Made by a program: the position numbers and the translations under genes
Assembly (NCBI RefSeq): GCF_001619875.1
Contig: NZ_LRFC01000038.1
Span: 1-64,000 of the forward strand
Direction of reading: 5' to 3'
From: Fictibacillus phosphorivorans
GTDB taxonomy: Bacteria > Bacillota > Bacilli > Bacillales > Fictibacillaceae
DNA length: 64,000 bases
In this document: positions 50,420 through 59,580 of the stretch, piece by piece
Layout of the letters: each line of letters begins with the position of its first letter
Numbering within the stretch: position 1 is the first letter of the stretch
The notes under the pieces: generated by a model
What the model was told of the DNA's origin: nothing
Databases searched by the model: none
Seen by the model: the letters and a program-made list of their open reading frames with translations, nothing else

Positions 50420-51619
50420 TTAGATAAACATTTGTTGTATCAATGCACGTTTCTGCTGCTTGTAGCTATTTAAAATTTGTTCTTGCAAAAAAATTTTTTT
50501 ATCTAAGAGTGATAAAAACTTAGAAATTTTTTCCTGTTCTTCTTTACAAGGTACTAATACTTTTAAATTTCTAATATCATTTAAACCTATAAATTTTTGT
50601 GTACCACCAGCCAATAGAAGATTAAACTGTTTTTCGATATGAGAGCTATTTAAGAAGTGAATTAAAAAATTATTAAAGTTATCGGAATTATCCTTTATTA
50701 AAGCAACATTTTTTATAGCAAAATTAGGATGAGTAACCTTAACAGGGTTTCCGATTGTACCAATCATGCCGAATAAAATATCATTATCTTCAACCAGTGA
50801 CCGTTTATTGACCTTTTCAAAATCTTCTTTACTAATATAATTTAGATTATTATTATTCAAAGTGCCATTTGAATTTAAGTTTTTAGAAGTAATTAAGGGA
50901 TACCCTGATGGATAGTATTTTGGAGAATCATGCGTACCATCCCTAACATCGCTAACTTCATTTAAGTATCTTTCTTCCCAATTAGGAAAAAAGCTTCCGA
51001 GATCATTTTTTTTAAATCGTAACTCCAGGCTAAAAATTTTCTGTATAAACCCTTTTTTCTGTTCCTTTAGCCAGTAGATCTTTTCTTGCTGGAGTTTGAT
51101 CTTCTTGTTGAGTTGAATAAAGTAACTAGCAACTTTCTTCTGTACATCAAGCGATGGTAAAAAAATTGGGAAATTTGCTAAGTTGCTTTTAGATAAGCCT
51201 AAAACAGATACACCTGTCCCCATCCTCCATACAAATTTTCTATAACGATTTGTTTGGAAAACATTTATTAGGTACTCTGGAACAACCTTATCCTTCTTAA
51301 ATTTTATTCTAATTGTATGCAGACCTGAAATTACGCTAGTATCAGTCTCATCTAAATAACATACAGCTTTACCTAAGTCTTTATAGTCCTCTGATGCATC
51401 AGCAACTAAAATATCCCCATAACCTACAGTTACAAAAACACCTTCTTCTGTAATAGGTGGAAGTATGTTGGAGTTATTAATGACAGCAGGAAGGTTAGTG
51501 TGAATGTCACCGTAATGAATGTGTTTAAAGTTACCATTACCTTCCGAAGCTCGAGAAAAGCTATAGCTTTTCTCAAAAACACCAATTTGTTTAATAGTAT
51601 ATTCTGTATAACCGTGCAT
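50420..51619 (-). CDS. hsdS: Type I restriction specificity subunit HsdS
   Basis: A 399-residue specificity subunit with two target-recognition domains (about 1-150 and 205-360), each followed by a conserved helical spacer (SLDVQKKVASYFIQLNKKIKLQQEKI and CKEEQEKISKFLSLLDKKIFLQEQIL). The two halves recognise the two parts of a bipartite DNA site. It begins 3 bp after hsdM. The target sequence cannot be read from the protein. Confidence 0.93.
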   Translation of the reverse strand: MHGYTEYTIKQIGVFEKSYSFSRASEGNGNFKHIHYGDIHTNLPAVINNSNILPPITEEGVFVTVGYGDILVADASEDYKDLGKAVCYLDETDTSVISGLHTIRIKFKKDKVVPEYLINVFQTNRYRKFVWRMGTGVSVLGLSKSNLANFPIFLPSLDVQKKVASYFIQLNKKIKLQQEKIYWLKEQKKGFIQKIFSLELRFKKNDLGSFFPNWEERYLNEVSDVRDGTHDSPKYYPSGYPLITSKNLNSNGTLNNNNLNYISKEDFEKVNKRSLVEDNDILFGMIGTIGNPVKVTHPNFAIKNVALIKDNSDNFNNFLIHFLNSSHIEKQFNLLLAGGTQKFIGLNDIRNLKVLVPCKEEQEKISKFLSLLDKKIFLQEQILNSYKQQKRALIQQMFI

Positions 51620-51622
51620 TTA

Positions 51623-53176
51623 CTAAACCCCTAACTCATTAAAGTACTTCTCTAATTCACAATCAATTTCCACTATTTCCTCATCAATTTTTTTCAGACG
51701 TTGTGCAACTGCTTGTAAATCAATTGGATCTTCTTCTTCAAATGTATCTACGTAGCGAGGGATGTTTAAGTTATAATCATTCTCTTTAATTTCCTCTAAT
51801 GTTGCTGCATATGAATACTTATCGTTCGTTTCACGACTTAAATAAGTCCTAATTACTTTTTCAACGTGTTCGTCTGATAAGATGTTTTGATTTTTACCTT
51901 TTTCAAAATCATTCGAAGCATCGATGAAAAGAATATTGTCATCATGTTCACGGCATTTTTTGAATACTAAAATGCAAGTAGGGATACTGGTCCCGAAAAA
52001 AATATTAGCAGGTAAACCAATAACACCATCTAAGTAATTTTTTTCTTCTATTAGATATTTACGTATCGCTTCTTCTGCTGCTCCCCGGAATAGTACACCA
52101 TGTGGTAAAACAACTGCCATTGTACCATTATCATCTAATTGATGGACAAAGTGTTGAATGAATGCAAAGTCTGCTTTTGATTTTGGTGCTAGTTTTGCAT
52201 AGGCGCTAAAGCGTTCATCTTCTTTGAACTTATCATCTGCGCTCCATTTTGCTGAGTATGGAGGATTGGCAACGATTGCTTCAAAGCGTTGATCGATATG
52301 TTGTGGCTCTTCTAATGTATCCGCATTTTGAATATCAAAACGTTGGTAAGGGACATCATGTAGCAACATATTCATACGAGCTAAGTTGTATGTCATTGAT
52401 ACTTTTTCTTGTCCGTAATATTTGTGTACTTTCGCTTCTTTACCTACACGAAGTAGCAAAGATCCTGAACCACAAGCTCCGTCATATACATCACGTATTT
52501 CTGATTTTCCCGCAGTTACAATCTTCGCTAAGATTTTAGATACTTGTTGTGGCGTATAGAACTCCCCAGCTTTTTTTCCTGCGTTTGCTGCGAATTGAGA
52601 AATCATGTATTCGTATGCATCACCTAATACATCAATTTCTACATCATCTTGTAAAAATGGAATATCTGCGATGTTGACAATTACTTTACTGATTAAATTT
52701 GTACGATCCTTCACTGTACGCCCTAAGCGGGATGAAGTTAAATCCATATCGTCGAATAGATTTTGGAAATCGTCTTGGCTTTCAGTGCCTAAAGTAGAGG
52801 ATTCAATTGCTTTTACACCGTTTTGTAGCATCTCTACATCGAAGTTACCATTTGCTCCTTTTTCAATTTCCTCAAGGAAACGTGAGAATAGGAATTGGGG
52901 CTCTACTACATAACCTAACTCTTCGATAAGATATTCTGCTAAGTCCTCACGATACTCTTCATGTCCCCATGCCTCTGTAAAAGAAATGTTATCGTCTTTT
53001 AGTAATTTTTTTGCACGTGCTTCTACTTTTTCAGATAAGTAACGATAAAAAATTAACCCTAAAATATAATCCTTGAATTCATTGGCATCCATCTGACCTC
53101 TTAAATCATTTGCCATCGCCCATAATTTTTTATGTAATTCAGCTTGTTGTTGACGTTGTTTTCCACTTGTAGTCAT
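51623..53176 (-). CDS. hsdM: Type I DNA methyltransferase subunit HsdM
   Basis: A 517-residue N6-adenine methyltransferase. The N-terminal HsdM domain reads LRGQMDANEFKDYILGLIFYRYLS; SAM motif I is YDGACGSGSLLLRVG and the catalytic motif IV is ANPPYSAKW. It methylates host sites and is required with HsdS for cutting by HsdR. AGGAGG precedes ATG 53176. It lies 22 bp after the half-size S gene. Confidence 0.96.
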   Translation of the reverse strand: MTTSGKQRQQQAELHKKLWAMANDLRGQMDANEFKDYILGLIFYRYLSEKVEARAKKLLKDDNISFTEAWGHEEYREDLAEYLIEELGYVVEPQFLFSRFLEEIEKGANGNFDVEMLQNGVKAIESSTLGTESQDDFQNLFDDMDLTSSRLGRTVKDRTNLISKVIVNIADIPFLQDDVEIDVLGDAYEYMISQFAANAGKKAGEFYTPQQVSKILAKIVTAGKSEIRDVYDGACGSGSLLLRVGKEAKVHKYYGQEKVSMTYNLARMNMLLHDVPYQRFDIQNADTLEEPQHIDQRFEAIVANPPYSAKWSADDKFKEDERFSAYAKLAPKSKADFAFIQHFVHQLDDNGTMAVVLPHGVLFRGAAEEAIRKYLIEEKNYLDGVIGLPANIFFGTSIPTCILVFKKCREHDDNILFIDASNDFEKGKNQNILSDEHVEKVIRTYLSRETNDKYSYAATLEEIKENDYNLNIPRYVDTFEEEDPIDLQAVAQRLKKIDEEIVEIDCELEKYFNELGV

Positions 53177-53198
53177 CGTTATTTCCTCCTAATGTAGA

Positions 53199-53789
53199 TT
53201 AGCTTTTTGTAATACTTTGGATTAGTTTTCGCTGAATATATAGTTGCTGTAATTCACTTTTTTCAGCTATTAATGATTTTTTTCTTTTTTTAAGCTGAGC
53301 GATTTTTCCGATAGTAATTTGTTGTTGGATAGGTGGTAAGTCAATTTCTAAATCTTTTAAGTGAGATAGTTTTAATAATGAAATTACTGTCCCTTCACTT
53401 AATACCCTCAACTGTTTTTGAATAGAAGGATGTTCATTAAAATACCATTCAAAAAAGGCTTGATCTACATCACTCGTTAACTGAATTTTAATAAAGTTAT
53501 TGGTTAAAAGCAGTCCACTATATTTTTCAGGTAACAAAGCAATCTTTTGTGTATGCGTATGTAGAATAAGACTTTTGGAATCAGTTAAAAGTTGTGTTGT
53601 TAATTTTTCTTTAGGTACAGAAATTTCAGCATTTTTTTCATTTGAAATACGATAAGTTAGGCCGAGTGTTTCGTTAAATTCTTTTAATGAGAGTTGTTTA
53701 ACTTTGGATGTTACAACTTCAGAAGATAATGTTTCTAAACGATTTGTAAAAGCACCTTGTGTGAACACAGCAATTCGCTGAAGTTTCAT
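53199..53789 (-). CDS. Half-size HsdS-like protein
   Basis: A 196-residue protein resembling one half of an HsdS subunit: a single recognition-like domain (1-150) and a helical spacer (LPPIQQQITIGKIAQLKKRKKSLIAEKSELQQLYIQ, 150-190). It is intact and has a strong ribosome site (AAGGGGG) before ATG 53789. It may act as an alternative specificity half, as a dimer, or as a regulator. The promoter in front has two long operators that overlap it. Confidence 0.8.
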   Translation of the reverse strand: MKLQRIAVFTQGAFTNRLETLSSEVVTSKVKQLSLKEFNETLGLTYRISNEKNAEISVPKEKLTTQLLTDSKSLILHTHTQKIALLPEKYSGLLLTNNFIKIQLTSDVDQAFFEWYFNEHPSIQKQLRVLSEGTVISLLKLSHLKDLEIDLPPIQQQITIGKIAQLKKRKKSLIAEKSELQQLYIQRKLIQSITKS

Positions 53790-53801
53790 CGTACACCCCC
53801 T

Positions 53802-53861
53802 TGATATTTTTAAATATATCAAATAAAAAATCCATTGTAAATGATATATTTAAAAATATCA
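53802..53861 (-). promoter_or_regulatory. Dual-operator promoter of hsdS'-hsdM-hsdS
   Basis: Two 20-bp arms (53802-53821 and 53842-53861) are perfect reverse complements separated by 20 bp; each is itself nearly palindromic (TGATAT...ATATCA). On the minus strand TTTACA (53836-53841) and TATATT (53813-53818) are 17 bp apart, so one arm touches the -35 and the other covers the -10. Confidence 0.85.
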
Positions 53862-53883
53862 TTATTCATTAGATTTTTTGGCT

Positions 53884-53914
53884 AACAAAAAAGAGCGCTA
53901 GATTAGCGCTCTTT
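53884..53914 (-). terminator. Terminator of hsdR
   Basis: 10-bp perfect stem AAGAGCGCTA / TAGCGCTCTT then TTTTTT on the minus strand. It separates hsdR from the modification genes. Confidence 0.92.
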
Positions 53915-53932
53915 AATCAAATCAAATATCTT

Positions 53933-56686
53933 TTATGCCCCATACTTTTCAGAAAAGTCACGAATAAATGAGGTAATGGCTTTAATTGCTTTGTTCTTTT
54001 TTAAGAATGATCCTGGTAAAGAATCCATTATCACATTTTTATCAATTAAACTAGAGTACTCATATGTTGATACTTGTTCACGTAATACACGATCTTCAAT
54101 ATTTACTTCTTTCGCAAATGTCGATAGTTCTTGCTCACTCATTTCTTCTTCGTACCGATTGTATGCGTCTATTACAGAAACTTCAGGGGTTAACGTTGGT
54201 GCAACCTTATCTAAGAAGCCTTTAATCAAGTCTATTTTAAGACGTAACTTCGGATCAGATGCATGGTCTAATTCTTGTTTAATGAAACGAATTTCTTTGT
54301 CACGTTCTTTTTGATTTTTGGTATTAATATTCGCAATGAGATTTAATATATAGCTGACATTAATCTTGTCTGTATGCATAAGCTCTAACTCAAAGTCGAT
54401 GTCATGTAATATTGATTCTTTTGGTACTTCGCTACGTTTAAAGTTTTCATATACTTTGAAGTATTTACTTTTGTAATCTTCATATGATTGCTGAGAAATA
54501 GTTAATTCTTTTTCATCAAATTCAAAATCAGAAAATGACTGTAAACGTTGAAGAAATTTCGTTACATTTTTGAATGCTACGATGAATTGGCGTTTCTCTT
54601 CTTCTCTCTCCAGCTCGTCTACTTCTTCTGGAATGACAGCTATGTTTCTTAGATTTTTTACCGCATCTTTAAACGCTTTTAAGTATTCCGCGTAGCTGCC
54701 CATCAAAACGGTATCAACATTATCAGTTCTAGAGAATAATTTAATAGCATCATCTGTTTTTTCTTTTAAATTTCGATAGCAAACAATATTTCCGTATGGC
54801 TTTGTCGATTTTTCTACACGATTTGTACGGCTGTATGCTTGTAACAAATCGTGATATACCATGTTCTTATCTACATAGAGGGTATTGAGTGGCTTACTAT
54901 CGAAGCCTGTTAGGAACATTTTTACTACAAGTAAAATATCAACTTGGGCATTTTTTACTTTTTTAGATACATCAGAAAAATAACGATCCCACGTTTCTGT
55001 CGAGAAGTCTGTATCGTACATTTTGTTATAATCTGCTATCATGCGGTCTAGTGCTTCGCGAGAATGTTCAACCGTTCCATCACTGTCCTCATTCTGTCCA
55101 TATGAATATATACCAGCAATCTTTAGATCGTGATTTTTTGATTTTATAATATCGTAATACTTTATTAATGTAGGAATGGAATCTACTGCAAACATTGCAC
55201 AATAACCTTTACTCTTCGAACGTCGTTGATGATTATCAATAATATGGTCAGATACGAGATTTAAACGTCGTTGATCATCCCATACCTCATCTGTATTAAT
55301 TGCCTGCACTTTTGTATCATCATTTTCATCAATATTGGCATTGAAAGTACGAATATACTCAACAGAAAAACCAAGTACATTACCATCTCGGATAGCATCT
55401 TTAATGAGGTAATGATGCAGGCACTTCTCAAAAAGATCTGCAGTTGTACGTCCATCCTGGCTTTTGTTCTCGATAAAGCGTGGCGTTCCTGTAAAGCCGA
55501 AATACTGTGCATTCTGGAAGTGCCGATCAATTTCTTTTCTCATATCACCAAATTGGCTGCGATGACATTCATCAATGATGAACACAACACGCTCTTGTTT
55601 GTATGGCTCCATGATTTTTGTATATTTAGGATTTTTTACTGCATTATTCATTTTATCAATGGTAGTAACTATGAAACTTCGCATTGAATCTTGAATTTGG
55701 CTAATTAGTACATCAGTTTTTTCCGTCCGGTCAACTGAACCTTTTTGAAATTTATTAAATTCTTGTATGGTTTGGCTGTCTAAATCTCTTCGATCGACAA
55801 GGAAAAACACCTTCTTAATACTTTCCTCATCCGCTAAAATTTGTCCCGCTTTAAAAGAGGTTAAGGTTTTACCGGAACCAGTTGTATGCCAAATATAGCC
55901 GTTATTATTTGTCTCTGTTGCCCGTTGGACCAAAGCTTCTACTGCATACACTTGGTAAGGACGCATAACCATTAAGGCTTTATCTGTATCATTAATAACC
56001 ATATAGCGACTAATCATTTTTGCTAAATGGCATGGCTTTAGAAATGCACTAGAAAAATCTTGCAAGTTCGTAATGAGTTCATTGTTTTCATCTGTCCAGA
56101 AGAACGTAAGACCAAATTGGATGTCATAGTCAGAGTTTGAGAAGTATTTTGTATCAACGCCATTACTTACAACAAACATTTGTAGGAAGTGATACAAACC
56201 TGGAAATGTATGACGACGATATCGCTGGATTTGATTAAACGCTTCTTTAAAGTCTAGTCCTCGTCTTTTTAGTTCAATTTGAACAAGTGGTAAACCGTTC
56301 ATTAGGATTGTTACGTCATAACGGTTTGTATACTTACCAGTCACAGTTGTTTGCGTTGTGACTTGAAATAAATTTTTGCACCATTCTTTTGTATTAAGTA
56401 ATTCTACATATAATTGACTTCCATCTTCTCGTTCAATTAAAAGTTTGTCCCTTAAGATTTTTGCCGAATCATAAATACTTTTGCCTTCAATTAAAGTAAG
56501 GATTCTCTTAAACTCTATATCTGTTATCGGCTGTCCGTTTAATTTATGTTCATTGAATATATTTAGTTGTTGCCTAAAATTAGCTAATAATGCATCGTAG
56601 TCAGCAATCTTAACAGCTTTATATCCTACATCTACTAGTTGTTTATGTAAATTTTTTTCTAACTCTGCTTCTGGTTGGTATGCCAA
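53933..56686 (-). CDS. hsdR: Type I restriction endonuclease subunit HsdR
   Basis: A 917-residue restriction and translocation subunit. The N-terminal nuclease has RYDVTILMNGLPLVQIELKRRG (D...ELK), then the SF2 motor with Walker A HTTGSGKTLTS and motif II FIIDECHRSQFG, motif III FGFTGTPRF and LLVVKMFLTGFDSKPLNTLYVDK. The helical C-terminus binds HsdM. It resembles the EcoR124-type (IC) branch. It is first in the minus-strand cluster but has its own terminator, so R and M/S are separately transcribed. Confidence 0.95.
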   Translation of the reverse strand: MAYQPEAELEKNLHKQLVDVGYKAVKIADYDALLANFRQQLNIFNEHKLNGQPITDIEFKRILTLIEGKSIYDSAKILRDKLLIEREDGSQLYVELLNTKEWCKNLFQVTTQTTVTGKYTNRYDVTILMNGLPLVQIELKRRGLDFKEAFNQIQRYRRHTFPGLYHFLQMFVVSNGVDTKYFSNSDYDIQFGLTFFWTDENNELITNLQDFSSAFLKPCHLAKMISRYMVINDTDKALMVMRPYQVYAVEALVQRATETNNNGYIWHTTGSGKTLTSFKAGQILADEESIKKVFFLVDRRDLDSQTIQEFNKFQKGSVDRTEKTDVLISQIQDSMRSFIVTTIDKMNNAVKNPKYTKIMEPYKQERVVFIIDECHRSQFGDMRKEIDRHFQNAQYFGFTGTPRFIENKSQDGRTTADLFEKCLHHYLIKDAIRDGNVLGFSVEYIRTFNANIDENDDTKVQAINTDEVWDDQRRLNLVSDHIIDNHQRRSKSKGYCAMFAVDSIPTLIKYYDIIKSKNHDLKIAGIYSYGQNEDSDGTVEHSREALDRMIADYNKMYDTDFSTETWDRYFSDVSKKVKNAQVDILLVVKMFLTGFDSKPLNTLYVDKNMVYHDLLQAYSRTNRVEKSTKPYGNIVCYRNLKEKTDDAIKLFSRTDNVDTVLMGSYAEYLKAFKDAVKNLRNIAVIPEEVDELEREEEKRQFIVAFKNVTKFLQRLQSFSDFEFDEKELTISQQSYEDYKSKYFKVYENFKRSEVPKESILHDIDFELELMHTDKINVSYILNLIANINTKNQKERDKEIRFIKQELDHASDPKLRLKIDLIKGFLDKVAPTLTPEVSVIDAYNRYEEEMSEQELSTFAKEVNIEDRVLREQVSTYEYSSLIDKNVIMDSLPGSFLKKNKAIKAITSFIRDFSEKYGA

Positions 56687-56872
56687 GCTTGAAACCTCCC
56701 TTAATACTCTTCTTTAATTATACTTGAAAATAAACAGGATGGTTTCGTTATTTAAAATAATTACCATTGATCTTCTATATGCAATTGCTTATATTCAATT
56801 ACTGTTTTGAAATATGATTGATAGTCTTTATATCCAGCAATCCCGCTTTTTTAAAAAGGCAAAAACAAATAT

Positions 56873-56901
56873 ATTTACATTGTTCCTGATTGTTCCTATA
56901 A
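56873..56901 (+). promoter_or_regulatory. Promoter of GTPase-like gene with direct repeats
   Basis: TTTACA (56873-56878), 17-bp spacer, TATAAT (56896-56901). The spacer region is built from two copies of ATTGTTCCT (56878-56886 and 56888-56896), 10 bp apart, so they face the same side of the helix. Confidence 0.75.
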
Positions 56902-56954
56902 TGGTAATAAATTACTTTAAGTGGAAATAACATAGAACTATGGGAGGGGATTAA

Positions 56955-59195
56955 ATGGTAACTTATTCCGCACGACTAACAAAAAGTGGGGTCAATAGTT
57001 GGGCTGTAGAATTTAGGCATCCTGTATTAATGGATAGGGAAGGCAAACAAGGAAGAAAAATCAGAAGAGGTTTAGGTATTAATAAGGATGACGCACAGTT
57101 GATTGTAGATGATCTTAATGGACTCCTTGAAGATGAGACTTTATGGTCTTTAACGGAGCAAAAACATGCTTTATCTAGGTTCAATCCGAAGGTTGTAGAT
57201 ATTTTTTATAGTCAAATGGAAGAGGATGTTATCTCGGACCCCTGGGAAATTAGGAATTCTAAGATTAAAATCCCAAAAAATACAGAAGGCTATGCTCGAG
57301 TCATGTACCTTGGTACAACAGGTGCAGGTAAGACAACAGTAATTAGACAGATGATTGGAACAGAACCCGATGAAATAAGCTTTCCTGCCATTTCAGCCAG
57401 TCGAACAACTACTTGTAACACTGAGTATATTTTTAAAGAAGGTAACTGGAGCGGAATCGTAACATTTATATCACAAGCCCAAACTATAAAGCTCATTGAA
57501 GAATGTGTTTGGGAGGCTTTTAGAAGGGCAGCAATTGGTGAAGATACGAAGACAATCGCAAAAGCTTTTTTATCTCATCCAGAACAACGTTTCCGTTTAA
57601 GTTATTTTTTGGGGCAGTATCGATCATCTGAAAGGAAATTGACACCTTCAAAAGGGGTTCAAGAAGATGTTTTAGAAACACCATACCCCGACCAAGAAGC
57701 ACTTAAAAAGGATATTGAATATATCCTTCAACAAATTCAGTTACTTGCAGAAGAAGCAAAAAATGAGTTTCCACCAGATGGAGAAAATGTTGATGAAATC
57801 ATAGATGAATTGTATGAAGTTTATGTAAGAGAAGATACCGAACGATTTAATGATTTAGTACAGTATGTTCTAGGCTTAATTAAGAAACGTTTTGATGTAA
57901 TTCAAGAAGGTACTATTCATCGTGATACGAGAGGATGGCCATTATATTGGCAACATGAATCTGAAGATAAGTGGGAAGTTATTAAAATGATGAGGTGGTT
58001 TGCAGGTAATGAGGGTAGACGATTTGGCCAGCTACTCGCTCCTGTTGTGAATGGTGTTAGGTTGCAGGGACCGTTTAAACCAAGCTGGTGGACTGATGAA
58101 AAACCACCGCGTTTAGTCGTTATTGATGGAGAGGGCATCGGACACGATTCTAACATTACTACAAGTATACCAATGGAAGTCACTAATCGCTTTAAAGAAA
58201 CAGATGCTGTGGTTTTAGTAGATAATGCAACACAGCCTATGTTAGATATACCTAAGGTGATTTTACGTGAAGCGACTTCTCGAGGCCAATTAGAGAAGCT
58301 AATGGTTGTCTACACAAGGTTTGATCAAGTAGAAGGTTCAAATATGATAGATGATGAAGATCGTATTGATCATATTCTAGGTATTCAAAATGGTGCCATT
58401 GAAGCAATGCAAGAAGCATACAACCTTAATCCCAAATTAATTCGTCAGCTTAGAGATCATTTGAAAGATGCTACATTCTTTTTCCCAAACACAAATGAAT
58501 TAAAAAATACTTCTGATGAATTGAAAGAAGAAATGGATAAATTTATACAGGCTCTGTGTGATAAATCTTTAGATGTGGATTTTCAAACTCCAAACGCAAA
58601 CGGTAATAAGGCAATTCCCAGTTATGATTTCGGTCGTCTCGTTCTCGTAATCAATGAAACAGAAGAGTTATTTATGCAAAAGTGGATGGGTTTGTTAGGG
58701 TTAAGTACTTCTCAATTCCCTAAACAACATTGGATGAGAATAAAAGCATTATCCAACCGGTTAGCCAACTGGCCTAACACTGTTGAATATAATGACCTTA
58801 AACCTGCTAGCGACCTGGCAAGTTACATGATGCAAAGAATTAATGAATTTATAAACACTCCTAAACAGTGGTCAACAAATGTCCCAGATGAAATAGCAAT
58901 CAATATTCTTCAGAACTTGTCTCAAACTATTTCCGATAAAATTAATCAATTAGTGCTTAATCGAATTAAGATCGAAAATCATGTTCAATGGATTACTGCT
59001 TATAATTTTCGTGGAACAGGATCAACTATCTTAAGAGCAAAAGAGATGCGTGATATCTTTGAAAAAACCATTCCTCGACCTAAAATAACTTATGATTCTC
59101 ACTCGGATGACCTACTAGAGGCTATCAAAAATATGATTACTGAAGCAATTGAATTAACTCTTCAAGAGGAAAAAACTCGAGCAAATCAAATTTAG
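56955..59195 (+). CDS. Unrecognised GTPase-like protein with integrase-arm-like N-terminus
   Basis: I do not recognise this 746-residue protein. Residues 1-62 (RLTKSGVNSWAVEFRHP, RKIRRGLG, DDAQLIVDDLNGLL) look like the arm-type DNA-binding domain of tyrosine recombinases. A P-loop follows at about 120-127 (GTTGAGKTT), a Thr-rich switch-I-like stretch (RTTTCNTEY), a DxxG motif in VVIDGEGIGHD (about 391) and VYTRFDQ (about 453) at the place of NKxD. This suggests a large GTPase of the dynamin-like or related class. Long helical segments fill 240-310 and 560-746. No membrane helix. Strong ribosome site GGGAGGGGATTAA. Divergent from hsdR in a defence island. Confidence 0.6.
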   Translation: MVTYSARLTKSGVNSWAVEFRHPVLMDREGKQGRKIRRGLGINKDDAQLIVDDLNGLLEDETLWSLTEQKHALSRFNPKVVDIFYSQMEEDVISDPWEIRNSKIKIPKNTEGYARVMYLGTTGAGKTTVIRQMIGTEPDEISFPAISASRTTTCNTEYIFKEGNWSGIVTFISQAQTIKLIEECVWEAFRRAAIGEDTKTIAKAFLSHPEQRFRLSYFLGQYRSSERKLTPSKGVQEDVLETPYPDQEALKKDIEYILQQIQLLAEEAKNEFPPDGENVDEIIDELYEVYVREDTERFNDLVQYVLGLIKKRFDVIQEGTIHRDTRGWPLYWQHESEDKWEVIKMMRWFAGNEGRRFGQLLAPVVNGVRLQGPFKPSWWTDEKPPRLVVIDGEGIGHDSNITTSIPMEVTNRFKETDAVVLVDNATQPMLDIPKVILREATSRGQLEKLMVVYTRFDQVEGSNMIDDEDRIDHILGIQNGAIEAMQEAYNLNPKLIRQLRDHLKDATFFFPNTNELKNTSDELKEEMDKFIQALCDKSLDVDFQTPNANGNKAIPSYDFGRLVLVINETEELFMQKWMGLLGLSTSQFPKQHWMRIKALSNRLANWPNTVEYNDLKPASDLASYMMQRINEFINTPKQWSTNVPDEIAINILQNLSQTISDKINQLVLNRIKIENHVQWITAYNFRGTGSTILRAKEMRDIFEKTIPRPKITYDSHSDDLLEAIKNMITEAIELTLQEEKTRANQI

Positions 59196-59206
59196 GGGTG
59201 ATTTTC

Positions 59207-59520
59207 ATGCGTAAAGCGGATGAAGAAACGATAATTAGGTTAGCAAAAGAAGGTAAACAAATCTCAAAATATGGACTGAAAATTTCTCAGAGTACGAATA
59301 CTGGGAGATATATGAAGCAGCATATGGAGCGGGAGAAAGAAGTTCTTTGGGTGTTAAAAGAATGATTACCGCTCGTCTTAATAAACTTACGACTGCTAAA
59401 AATAAACAGGAACGGGAGGAATTAAAAGATGAGTTAAATGAACTAATCTTCCATCTATATAGCCGTTATAAGGCAAGTCAGCAAAAAATTGATGAAATGA
59501 GATCTATTATTAATAATTAG
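59207..59520 (+). pseudogene. Small partner protein split by a frameshift
   Basis: ATG 59207 opens a 52-residue frame (MRKADEETIIRLAKEGKQIS...) that ends at 59365. A second frame is open from 59257 to a stop at 59518-59520 and carries IWTENFSEYEYWEIYEAAYGAGER and then MITARLNKLTTAK...IDEMRSIINN. One extra A in the A-run at 59266-59269 would join them into one 105-residue, largely helical protein. It starts 11 bp after the GTPase-like gene with GGGGTGA, so it was cotranscribed. It may be a mutation, sequencing error or programmed shift. Confidence 0.6.
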
Positions 59521-59545
59521 TTCTTTCATTGCCTTTTTATAAACA

Positions 59546-59580
59546 AGATGACGCATACTGTATCAGGCGTCATTTTGTTT
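59546..59580 (+). terminator. Terminator after small partner gene
   Basis: Stem ATGACGC / GCGTCAT, then TTTGTTTATTTT. In the remaining gap to 60081 a second hairpin with T-run (AGACGG/CCGTCT, 59805-59831) and AT-rich sequence are seen, but no gene. Confidence 0.75.
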
